A stretch of 64,000 bases of DNA, taken from assembly GCF_024497955.1 (NCBI RefSeq), contig NZ_JANHKP010000001.1, positions 62,001 through 126,000 of the forward strand. Reading direction: 5' to 3'. Each line of letters begins with the position of its first letter. Position 1 is the first letter of the stretch. Shown here piece by piece: positions 1-6,774 of this stretch. The notes beneath the pieces were generated by a model. It saw nothing but the letters and a program-made list of their open reading frames with translations. It was not told where the DNA came from and ran no database searches. A program made the position numbers and the translations under genes. Source of the DNA: Streptomyces sp. C10-9-1. Lineage in GTDB: Bacteria > Actinomycetota > Actinomycetes > Streptomycetales > Streptomycetaceae.

Positions 1-584
1 TCGCCGGCCAGGTCGTGCAGCCGCACGGCGCGCCGCCGGGCCAGCGGGTGCCGGGCGGGCAGCAGGACGGTGAGCTGGTCCTCCAGCAGCGGTATCTCCA
101 CGAGCTCCTCGGGCACGTGCTCGTGGAGGCCGGGATAGGTGAAGGCGAGGGAGATGTCGCACTCTCCGCGGGCCAGGCGGCGCAGGGAGGCGGGGGGCTC
201 GTCCTCCAGCAGGTCGACCCTGATGCCCGGGTGGGCCGCGTCCAGCCGGGCCAGGGTCTCGGGCACCAGGGTGGCACCGGCGCTCGGGAACGCGCACAGC
301 CGCACCCGGCCGGTCTTCAGCCGCGCCAGTGCGTCCATCTGCTCCTGCGCGGCCGCCATCGAGTCGAGGATCCCGCGGGCGTGGCGGGCGAACGACTCCC
401 CGGCCTCGGTCAGCCTCATGCTCCGGCCGACCCGGACGAACAGGGCCGATCCCACGTCCCGTTCGAGGGCCTTCATCTGCTGGGTGACGGCCGGCTGGGT
501 GTAGCCGAGGGCACGGGCGGCGGCCGAGTAGGACCCGGTGCGGACCACCTCGTGGAAGGTCTTGACGTGCCGTGAGTCGAACAC
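1..584 (-). CDS. LysR-family transcriptional regulator, C-terminus outside window
   Basis: The visible 194 residues begin with an N-terminal winged helix-turn-helix (residues about 3-62, with the typical FHEVVRTGSYSAAARALGYT and QQMKALE segments). The start of the LysR substrate-binding domain follows. The GTG at 584 is chosen because it puts the helix-turn-helix three residues from the N-terminus, as is usual in the family. An ATG nearby is in another frame. Such proteins bind DNA as tetramers and sense a small ligand. The ligand and the target gene cannot be read here, since any divergent partner would lie in 585-817, which holds no gene. The 3' part continues beyond the window edge. Confidence 0.9.
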   Translation of the reverse strand, partial: MFDSRHVKTFHEVVRTGSYSAAARALGYTQPAVTQQMKALERDVGSALFVRVGRSMRLTEAGESFARHARGILDSMAAAQEQMDALARLKTGRVRLCAFPSAGATLVPETLARLDAAHPGIRVDLLEDEPPASLRRLARGECDISLAFTYPGLHEHVPEELVEIPLLEDQLTVLLPARHPLARRRAVRLHDLAG

Positions 585-817
585 CGGCGCATCATAGGCC
601 CGCGCGAACCATAAGGAGCGGTTGGGGACGCGTGCTCTTCTCCGCCGTGTGCACTCCCGCCCCGCACGGCGCCCGCGCCCCACCCGCCCGGCGCCCGCGC
701 CGTCGCGGCGTCCGCCCGGGGCCCGCACGGTCCCGGCCCGACGACGGGCCCTCGCCGCCGCCCGGCGCACCGCCGCCGCTCCCGGCCCGGCGGGCGCCGG
801 TCCGGGAGTGCGGCCGC

Positions 818-1633
818 TCAGGGCTTGCGGCCGACCGCCCCGTACAGGGAGATCACGGCGCCCTCCAGCACGGCCTCGTCGGCGGCCAGTTCGGGGTGCC
901 ACCCGGTCACCTGCACGACGCCGGGGTCGACCAGTTCCAGGCCCTCGAAGAAGCGGCCCACCTCGGCGTGGGTGCGCGGCGCCAGGGTGACGCCGCTCGC
1001 CTTGTACATCTGCACGCCGGTCATCACGGCCGCCGGGTCGAGGTCGGCCGTGAGCTGGGAGAGCACCAGGTAGCTCCCGGAGGGCAGCGCCCGGACGAGC
1101 TCGGCCACCAGGTCGTAGGGCCGGTCCTCGTCGCCCAGGAAGTGGGTCAGCGCCACCAGCGACAGGGCCACGGGGCGGCCGAAGTCCAGGGTCCTGCGGG
1201 CCTCCTGCAGGATGCGCCCGGGATCGCGGACGTCGGCCTGGATGTAGTCCGTCGCGCCCTCGGGGGTGCTGCGCAGCAGCGCCGCGGCGTGGGTGAGGAC
1301 GATGGGGTCGTTGTCGGTGTACACGATCCGCGCGGCCGGGTCCGCGGCCTGGGCTATCTGGTGGAGGTTCGGCTCGGTCGGGATGCCGGTGCCGATGTCG
1401 AGGTACTGCCGGACACCGGCCTGCCCCGCGAGCCAGCGGACCACCCGCTGCATGAACCAGCGGTTGGTGCGGGCGACGTGCTGTGCCGTCCCGTCCACTC
1501 CCATGATCCGGCGCCCGAGCTGCTCGTCCACCGGGTAGTTGTCCTTGCCGCCGAGGTACCAGTCGTAGACGCGGGCCGGATGCGGCCTGCTCGTGTCGAT
1601 CCGCGAGAAGGCGGCCGGATCGGTCCCGGTCAT
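818..1633 (-). CDS. SAM-dependent methyltransferase, DUF574 / S-adenosyl methyltransferase family
   Basis: A 271-residue protein matching the actinomycete DUF574 (PF04672) family. The N-terminal segment reads PHPARVYDWYLGGKDN (residues 17-32), the diagnostic start of this family. A Rossmann SAM-binding loop DIGTGIPT follows around residue 80, then a YTDNDPIVL acidic strand near residue 106. Streptomyces genomes carry many paralogues and their substrates are mostly unknown, so no substrate is assigned. The start at 1633 has a good purine-rich ribosome binding site (GAGGGAG) about 7 bases upstream. The gene stands alone: about 230 bp of non-coding sequence separate it from the LysR gene, and the next gene on the other side is more than 160 bp away. 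Confidence 0.88.
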   Translation of the reverse strand: MTGTDPAAFSRIDTSRPHPARVYDWYLGGKDNYPVDEQLGRRIMGVDGTAQHVARTNRWFMQRVVRWLAGQAGVRQYLDIGTGIPTEPNLHQIAQAADPAARIVYTDNDPIVLTHAAALLRSTPEGATDYIQADVRDPGRILQEARRTLDFGRPVALSLVALTHFLGDEDRPYDLVAELVRALPSGSYLVLSQLTADLDPAAVMTGVQMYKASGVTLAPRTHAEVGRFFEGLELVDPGVVQVTGWHPELAADEAVLEGAVISLYGAVGRKP

Positions 1634-1802
1634 GGTCGGACTCCCTCACTGGTCGGCGTGCGGGGGACGGGGCCCCCGCAGCGGTCGACCAGTGATCTTC
1701 GCAGGCGGGCGGGTCGGGGGCAAGCAACTCCGTTGCGCAGTGGCAGGGTTGGCGGGAGTCGGCCTCGAAGGCCCTGGTGCCCGGCCGGTCGGTCCGGCGG
1801 GC

Positions 1803-2165
1803 TCAGCCGGAGGGTGCCGTCAGCACCGGGCAGGGGACGCCGACACGCGCGTCGAGGTCGGCTCGCAGGGCCGCGAGTTCGGCCATGCGCTCGTCGATGA
1901 GGCGGATCCTCTCGCGGAGCAGCGCGTCCAGCGCCTCGGCGGCGTCCGCGGCCCCGCGGACGCCTTCGCCGTGCTGCGCGATCTCCGCGAGGGTGAAGCC
2001 GAGTCGCCGGGCGGTGCGGACCTGCAGGAGCCAGTCCACCGTCTCCGGGGGGAAGTCCCGGTACCCGTTGGGCAGTCGGCGGCCGGTGACGAGGCCGACC
2101 TTCTCGTAGAAGCGGATGGCGTCCCGGCTCATCCCGGCACGCTCCGCCAGTTCGCCGATACGCAT
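1803..2165 (-). CDS. MerR-family transcriptional regulator
   Basis: A 120-residue protein. The N-terminal MerR helix-turn-helix and wing are plain (MRIGELAERAGMSRDAIRFYEKVGLV, quoted here only by its key parts: MRIGEL, DAIRFYE, then the wing NGYRDF at about 38-43). A dimerisation helix with an LRERIRLIDERM core follows near residue 85. ATG 2165 is used because the family begins exactly at this residue; longer in-frame extensions would run across the divergent promoter. The C-terminal tail contains a single Cys (PCPV), too little to propose a metal or redox sensor. It is divergent from a small membrane protein at 2291, and the shared gap contains a MerR-type long-spacer promoter, so that neighbour is the probable target. 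Confidence 0.9.
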   Translation of the reverse strand: MRIGELAERAGMSRDAIRFYEKVGLVTGRRLPNGYRDFPPETVDWLLQVRTARRLGFTLAEIAQHGEGVRGAADAAEALDALLRERIRLIDERMAELAALRADLDARVGVPCPVLTAPSG

Positions 2166-2221
2166 CGCCGCCTCCGCCGGGCCGTGGGACTCGTGCGCCG
2201 GACCGCGGTCGCCGCCCGGCC

Positions 2222-2253
2222 TTGACCCTGGAGCGTACTCCACTGTTTACGGT
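2222..2253 (+). promoter_or_regulatory. MerR-type promoter/operator between divergent genes
   Basis: A -35-like TTGACC (2222-2227) is followed by an inverted repeat TGGAG-CGTA-CTCCA (2229-2242) and a -10-like element (TTTACG at 2246 or TACGGT at 2248). The spacer is therefore 18-20 bp, longer than the usual 17. An inverted repeat inside an over-long spacer is the hallmark of MerR-activated promoters. It reads toward the gene starting at 2291 and lies between that gene and the MerR gene at 2165. Confidence 0.65.
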
Positions 2254-2290
2254 CGGGCTCCATCGAAGACCGACCGAGCAGGAGTCCGCC

Positions 2291-2776
2291 GTGACCCCCT
2301 TCCCTCCCCCGGCCGACGTGCGCCGCTATCTGCGGCTGGTGCGTGCGAGCGCCTGGTACGACCTGGTCGTCACCGCCGGATTCATGACCCCGTGGACGTA
2401 CGTGCTGCTCCACCGCGCGCTGTCGTGGGCGGGTGAGGCGCTGGGCCTCGGCGGGATGCCTCCGCTCGACCCGGTGCAGACGCTCTACGCCAACCTCATG
2501 GGCTCGGTCGTGGTCGTCTGGTCCCTGTTGCGCCTCACCGGGACGCGGGCCGTGCACGGTGTCCTCGACGCTGCGGCACGAGTGCTGTTCGCGCTGTGGC
2601 AGGGCTACGCCCTCGCGCACGGCGCCACGCGGCTGCTGTGGTTCTTCCTGGTCGTCGAGGTCGCCTTCGGCGCGGTGCAGCTCGCGCCGTGGGTCCGCCG
2701 CCGGGCCCGGCGTGCCACGGGTTCCGCCCGGGCGGAGACGGCCGCGGCAGGAGAGCCGGCCTCCGTCCGCAGGTGA
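2291..2776 (+). CDS. small polytopic membrane protein, likely MerR target
   Basis: A 161-residue protein with about four hydrophobic stretches (roughly residues 22-42, 67-87, 93-113 and 117-135) and a basic C-terminal tail, so it is predicted to be an integral membrane protein. I do not recognise a named family. GTG 2291 is preferred to the upstream TTG at 2222 because TTG 2222 is part of the -35 element of the MerR-type promoter, and GTG 2291 has an AGGAG ribosome binding site. The divergent MerR gene and the operator between the two suggest induction by whatever that MerR protein senses. The function is not assigned. Confidence 0.75.
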   Translation: MTPFPPPADVRRYLRLVRASAWYDLVVTAGFMTPWTYVLLHRALSWAGEALGLGGMPPLDPVQTLYANLMGSVVVVWSLLRLTGTRAVHGVLDAAARVLFALWQGYALAHGATRLLWFFLVVEVAFGAVQLAPWVRRRARRATGSARAETAAAGEPASVRR

Positions 2777-2785
2777 GGGGCCGGC

Positions 2786-2820
2786 GCGGTGCCGCCCCGC
2801 GGTCAGCGCGGCGGCACCGC
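2786..2820. terminator. hairpin between convergent genes
   Basis: An 11-bp perfect stem (2786-2796 with 2810-2820, GCGGTGCCGCC/GGCGGCACCGC) and a 13-base loop. It lies after the membrane protein stop and overlaps the stop codon of the convergent hydrolase. There is no T-run, as is common in this GC range. Confidence 0.55.
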
Positions 2821-3390
2821 GGGCGGGCGGGTGAAGCGCACCTCCGCCGCGCGGGGGACCACCTCGGCGTCGCTGCCCAGGGACCACTCGGCCACGCGGG
2901 AGACGGCCGCCGCGGGCACGGCGTCGGCGATGCCCGGCGCCGCCGGGATGTCGTGGGTGGCATGGGCGTCGTGCGGCAGCACCACGCGGTAGTCCCTCGA
3001 CAGCGCCGCCCGCGCGGTGGCCCGGACGCACATCTCCGACATCAGCCCGCAGACCGCGAGGGCCGTCACGCCGCGGTCCTCCAGCAGCCGTTCCAGTGCG
3101 GTCCCCTCGAAGCCGTCGTCCTCCTCCTTGCGCACCACCGTCTCGTCCGGGCCCGGCACGACCGTGTGGTGGAGTTCCCAGCCCGGTGTGCCGGGCTCGT
3201 CCTCCGCGCCGGGCGGCCCGTCGTTCTGGAGGTGCACGAGGAGGGCTCCGGCCGCGCGCGCCCGGGCGATGAGGCCCGTCGTCCGCGCCAGCAGCCGCCC
3301 GGCGCCGGGCACGGCGCCGTCCCCGGCCACGAAGGCGCGCTGGACGTCAACGACGAGCAGGGCCTGCACGGGCGGGGGGTGTTCGCTCAT
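2803..3390 (-). CDS. isochorismatase-family cysteine hydrolase
   Basis: A 195-residue cytoplasmic protein of the isochorismatase/nicotinamidase fold. The catalytic triad can be seen in order: Asp15 (LLVVDVQ), Lys88 (ETVVRKEED) and Cys121 (GLMSEMCVRAT). A DAHATHD segment is near residue 141. Members hydrolyse amides or enol ethers such as nicotinamide, N-carbamoyl compounds or isochorismate. The substrate cannot be chosen from sequence alone, and no isochorismate or NAD genes are nearby. It is convergent with the membrane protein gene and is monocistronic. Confidence 0.85.
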   Translation of the reverse strand: MSEHPPPVQALLVVDVQRAFVAGDGAVPGAGRLLARTTGLIARARAAGALLVHLQNDGPPGAEDEPGTPGWELHHTVVPGPDETVVRKEEDDGFEGTALERLLEDRGVTALAVCGLMSEMCVRATARAALSRDYRVVLPHDAHATHDIPAAPGIADAVPAAAVSRVAEWSLGSDAEVVPRAAEVRFTRPPAVPPR

Positions 3391-3474
3391 GGCGGCATCA
3401 TCACCGCCGCAGGCCCGCTCCCACCACCGGATATCCCGCCCTCGCGCAGGCGGGACCGGCCGGGCCCCGGAAGG

Positions 3475-3810
3475 TCAGGGGAGTTCGGGGCGTACCAGCG
3501 CCCGGGCGATCGGCTCGCCCGTGCGCTCGGCGTGCACCATCCGCTCGCGGACCTCCCGCAGGGTGCGGGGGCGGTAGCCGGGACCCCCGCAGCAGCCCGC
3601 GCGAAAGCGCACGCCCGCGTTCAGCAGCACGGACAGCGTCCGCCAGGCGGCCCGGTCCCGGCGCGGCGGAGGCGCGAACGCGGAGCCCGCGTGGACGAGC
3701 GGCGCGGCACAGCGGGGGCACACGCGCCGCCGGGACGGGTCGGAGTGCTGCTTGTAGGAGGCGCGGCAGGGAAGGCACACGTAGGAGGTTCTCGCCGGGG
3801 GCATGCGCAT
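3475..3810 (-). CDS. small zinc-ribbon protein
   Basis: A 111-residue basic protein with two CxxC pairs near the N-terminus (YVCLPCRAS and RRVCPRCAAP), which form a probable zinc ribbon. A CCGGPGYRP segment near residue 75 and a charged tail (REVRERM) follow. I recognise it as a conserved actinomycete protein of unknown function. ATG 3810 is taken as the start; ATG 3804, two codons further in, is equally possible, and neither has a strong ribosome binding site. A TAGCCT hexamer just upstream suggests a leaderless transcript. The longer 3840 start would add residues outside the conserved part. Confidence 0.7.
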   Translation of the reverse strand: MRMPPARTSYVCLPCRASYKQHSDPSRRRVCPRCAAPLVHAGSAFAPPPRRDRAAWRTLSVLLNAGVRFRAGCCGGPGYRPRTLREVRERMVHAERTGEPIARALVRPELP

Positions 3811-3965
3811 CAGGCTAGGGCCGCGCCGGCCGGGGTGCACCGGGAATTCCCCGGCGCCCGAAGGCTCCGGCCGCGTCCTGAGGGCCGCCGCCCGGCACCC
3901 GGCGCGGCGGGCCTTCCGCCCGGACGAACGGCCGCGCCGTCCCCGGCATGCGCTTCCATGGACGC

Positions 3966-4781
3966 ATGACCACGCGCGACGACGCTCCCTTCCACGTCCT
4001 GCCGGGGGCTGTCGGCTCCCCCGTCCTCCTGCACGTGCCGCACTCCTCGCGCGCGCTGCCGCCCGAGGTCCGCCGCGGGATCGTGCTCGACGACGAGGCG
4101 CTGGAGCGCGAACTCGACCTCCTCACCGACGCCCACACCGCCGAGTTGGCGGCGAGGGCCGCCGAGCTGGCGCGGGAGAGGCCCTGGCGGTTCGTCAACC
4201 GGCTGTCCCGGCTGGCCGTCGACCCGGAGCGCTTCCCGGACGAGCGGGAGGAGATGCTCGCGGCCGGAATGGGTGCCGTCTACACGCGCACCGCGCACGG
4301 GGGGCCGCTGCGGGCCGGGGACTTCGACCCCCGCGGGCTCCTCGGGCGCTACTTCGCCCCCTACGCCCGGGCGGTGGCCGGGGCGGTGGACGAACGCCTC
4401 GCGGCCGCGGGACGGGCCGTGGTGATCGACGTGCACTCCTACCCCAGTGCGCCACTCCCGTACGAGCTGCACGGCGACGGCCCCAGGCCACCCGTCTGCC
4501 TCGGCACGGACCCCTTCCACACACCGCCGTGGCTGCGGGACGCGGCGCGCAGGGCGTTCGGGGGCTTCGGCGGAACGGGCCTCGACAGCCCCTTCGCCGG
4601 GACCTACGTGCCGCTGGAGCACTACGGGCGGGACCGGCGGGTCGCCGCCCTGATGGTGGAGATACGTCGGGACCTCTACATGACCGAGCCCGGCGGCCCG
4701 GCCGGGTCCGGAGCGGAGGCGCTCGCGTCCGCGCTGGCCGTGCTGGCCGACGCGGCGGCCGTGGCGGATGCGGGGGCGTGA
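3966..4781 (+). CDS. N-formylglutamate amidohydrolase-family protein
   Basis: A 271-residue enzyme of the PF05013 fold. It has the metal-binding HVPHSS motif near residue 26, a DLLTDAHTAEL segment about residue 58, VIDVHSYPS around residue 155 and an arginine-rich RDRRVAALMVEIRRDLYM region near residue 220. The family removes formate from N-formylglutamate in histidine breakdown, but many members act on other N-acylated substrates. No hut genes are adjacent, so the exact substrate is open. ATG 3966 is chosen; an ATG six codons upstream (3948) is less likely because the conserved part starts after it. Confidence 0.8.
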   Translation: MTTRDDAPFHVLPGAVGSPVLLHVPHSSRALPPEVRRGIVLDDEALERELDLLTDAHTAELAARAAELARERPWRFVNRLSRLAVDPERFPDEREEMLAAGMGAVYTRTAHGGPLRAGDFDPRGLLGRYFAPYARAVAGAVDERLAAAGRAVVIDVHSYPSAPLPYELHGDGPRPPVCLGTDPFHTPPWLRDAARRAFGGFGGTGLDSPFAGTYVPLEHYGRDRRVAALMVEIRRDLYMTEPGGPAGSGAEALASALAVLADAAAVADAGA

Positions 4782-4810
4782 GGCGCCGTCACGGCCTCCC
4801 GGCCGGTGCC

Positions 4811-4884
4811 GGTGCGGGCGGACCGGCCGGTGCGGGCGGACGGGCCGGTGCCGGGCCCGTGCCGGCAGACGGCAGACGGCAGAC
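4811..4884 (+). repeat. two short tandem repeats upstream of a Nudix gene
   Basis: Two near-identical 18-bp units (4811-4828 and 4829-4846, differing at one base) are followed by three perfect copies of GGCAGAC (4864-4884). They lie between the amidohydrolase stop and the Nudix start. No promoter element is evident. Confidence 0.8.
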
Positions 4885-4891
4885 TGGGGGC

Positions 4892-5392
4892 ATGACGACG
4901 AACGGATCACCCTCGGCCGAGCGCCCGGAGCGGGCGTCGCCGTCGCCCAACGGACTGGTCGGCGTGGGCGTCGCCCTGCGCGATCCCGGCGGGCGCGTCC
5001 TGCTCGGCCTCGGACACGACGGACGCTGGGAACTCCCCGGTGGCAAGGTCGATCCCGGTGAGCGGTTCGAGGAGGCGGCGGCCCGCGAGGTGGAGGAGGA
5101 GACCGGGCTGATGCTGGACCCCGCGGGCGTCACCGTGGGCGCCGTGCTGCTGGACGGCGAGCGCGGGCTCACCCGCGTGACGGCCGCGGCCACGGCCCCG
5201 GCGGCGACCGGCGTCGCGCGGGTACGCGAGCCGGACAAGATCGTCCGGTGGGAGTGGTTCGCCCCGGGCGAACTGCCCCAGCCGGAGCGGCTGTTCGCAC
5301 CCTCGGCAGCCGTGCTGCGCCACTTCCTCCCCTCGCTGCCCCGGCCGTCCGGGAGCCCCGTGTTCCACCACCTGCCCGTCGAGGGCGGCTGA
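4892..5392 (+). CDS. Nudix hydrolase
   Basis: A 166-residue protein with a complete Nudix box (GGKVDPGERFEEAAAREVEEETG, key residues G, E, REVEEE, positions about 49-71). The preceding VLLGLGHDGRWELPGGK is typical of the MutT/NTP-pyrophosphohydrolase branch. The family hydrolyses nucleoside diphosphates linked to another moiety; the specific substrate is unknown. ATG 4892 follows a short GGGGG-C spacer and gives the usual family length. Upstream in-frame sequence is repetitive and non-conserved. Confidence 0.85.
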   Translation: MTTNGSPSAERPERASPSPNGLVGVGVALRDPGGRVLLGLGHDGRWELPGGKVDPGERFEEAAAREVEEETGLMLDPAGVTVGAVLLDGERGLTRVTAAATAPAATGVARVREPDKIVRWEWFAPGELPQPERLFAPSAAVLRHFLPSLPRPSGSPVFHHLPVEGG

Positions 5393-5551
5393 GAGGCAGC
5401 CGCCGGAGCCGCGGTGCCGGCGCACCCGGGCGAGAGGCCGGTTCCCGGATGCGCGGGCACCGCACGTCCCGCGCCCGCCGACCGGGCCGGGTCCCCGAGC
5501 CGCGCCGGCGCTCCCGGAGCCCCCGTCAGCTCCCCGGCTCCCCCCACTCCC

Positions 5552-5578
5552 TCAGCTCCCTCAGCTCCCTCAGCTCCC
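5552..5578 (-). repeat. 9-bp tandem repeat containing a stop codon
   Basis: Three perfect direct copies of TCAGCTCCC (5552-5560, 5561-5569, 5570-5578), with a partial fourth copy near 5526. The last unit contains the TGA stop codon (TCA at 5570-5572 on this strand) of the AlkZ-like gene, so each unit offers a further in-frame stop. Confidence 0.85.
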
Positions 5579-6709
5579 GACGATCCGCTGCTCGGCGTGG
5601 GGAAGGCCCTTCTCCCACCAGTGCCCGTAGCGGCGGTAGACGCTGCGGTCCCGGGCGGCCAGCACGCCGCCGAGGCGCTCCGCCTCCTCGGTGAGGCCCC
5701 GCCACGCGGCCCTGCCGAGCCGGTGGAAGGCGGTCAGCTCCACTCCGCCGTCGACCGCACGCCAGACACCGGCGACCCGCCCCTCGACGAGCAGGCAGGG
5801 CAGCACGTCGCCGTTGCGCCGGACCGTGAAAGGACGGTACTCCGGGGGCATCAGCCTGCCGGGGACGGCGTGCGCCAGCAGGGTGCTGTCCCACATCGGC
5901 AGCAGCCTCGGGGGCGCGGGGGTGTCCTCGGCAGGCACCCCGGACCCGGCCAGGTCGAGGACCGGGGCCCGCGGGGAGCCCGCCACCTGCTCCACCCGGT
6001 CGCCGAGCTGCCGGAGCGCCCTGGCGATCACGGAACGCGTCAGCAGGGTGAAGCGGGCGAAGTCCTGGGCCGACGCGGGGCCGAAGGCGCGCAGGTAGGC
6101 GAGCAGCAGGTGCCGGACACCGGCATCGGTGTCCGGCCCGTCGGCCGCGGGGGCCGCCGGGGAGGCGCGGTAGGCGTTGCGGTGCCCGAACGCCCAGGAC
6201 CCGCCGGTGGGCGCGTGGTGGATCGGTGCGTAGGTGCGCAGCGCCCACCACATGCGGTGCGCGTGCTCCCCGTGCCGCGCCGTGACCTCCTGCTCCACCT
6301 CGGCACCGGTGCGCGGCCGGCGGAGGTAGGCGGCGAGATCCGGGAGCAGCGCGTCGGCGTCCTCGGGTGCCAGCCCCGTGGCGGCGAAGCGGCGGTCGTG
6401 CAGGCGCGAGGCCCGCAGGGTGGCGAGCATGGCAGCGCGGAAGGGCCCGTAGTCCTCGGCGTGGACGGCGTGAAGGGTGATCCGCATGAGGCTGGCCTTG
6501 ACGATCCGGCCGTCCGCGAAGGCCGCGTCGAGGTCCTCCGGCGCGAAGTCCCGCACCCGGTTCCACAGGGCCAGGTAGGGGGAGGCCGGTTCCTGCGCCT
6601 GGAGGGCGCAGACCCGGCGGACGGCCTCGGCCACGTCGAGCTGCCGTCGTTCGAGCAGGAGCTGGCGTTCCAGGGTGGCCAGGGCGAGCTGTCGCGCCGT
6701 GAGACTCAT
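5570..6709 (-). CDS. winged-helix protein of the AlkZ/YcaQ (HTH_42) DNA glycosylase superfamily
   Basis: A 379-residue protein of the PF06224 superfamily. These proteins have tandem winged helices and excise bulky or crosslinked bases from DNA. The N-terminal region contains the catalytic-type motif Q37-A38-Q39 (VCALQAQEPASPY), matching the Q-x-Q pattern described for AlkZ of Streptomyces sahachiroi rather than the Q-x-D pattern of YcaQ/AlkX. ITLHAVHAEDYGPFR (about 98-112) is also typical. Resistance-type paralogues guard against self-made alkylators, but no toxin cluster is nearby, so a general repair role is as likely. It is downstream of the GH13 gene on the same strand, with a 65-bp gap. 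Confidence 0.82.
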   Translation of the reverse strand: MSLTARQLALATLERQLLLERRQLDVAEAVRRVCALQAQEPASPYLALWNRVRDFAPEDLDAAFADGRIVKASLMRITLHAVHAEDYGPFRAAMLATLRASRLHDRRFAATGLAPEDADALLPDLAAYLRRPRTGAEVEQEVTARHGEHAHRMWWALRTYAPIHHAPTGGSWAFGHRNAYRASPAAPAADGPDTDAGVRHLLLAYLRAFGPASAQDFARFTLLTRSVIARALRQLGDRVEQVAGSPRAPVLDLAGSGVPAEDTPAPPRLLPMWDSTLLAHAVPGRLMPPEYRPFTVRRNGDVLPCLLVEGRVAGVWRAVDGGVELTAFHRLGRAAWRGLTEEAERLGGVLAARDRSVYRRYGHWWEKGLPHAEQRIVGS

Positions 6710-6774
6710 GTCAGGACTATGTCACCGGGGTGCTCCGGGGACCGGGGCGGGGCCCGTCGTCGGCGGCCGTCCGG

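Noticed and set aside
2222..2290. TTG start at 2222 for the membrane protein
   Set aside because: The TTG is part of the promoter -35 element, and GTG 2291 has a proper ribosome binding site.
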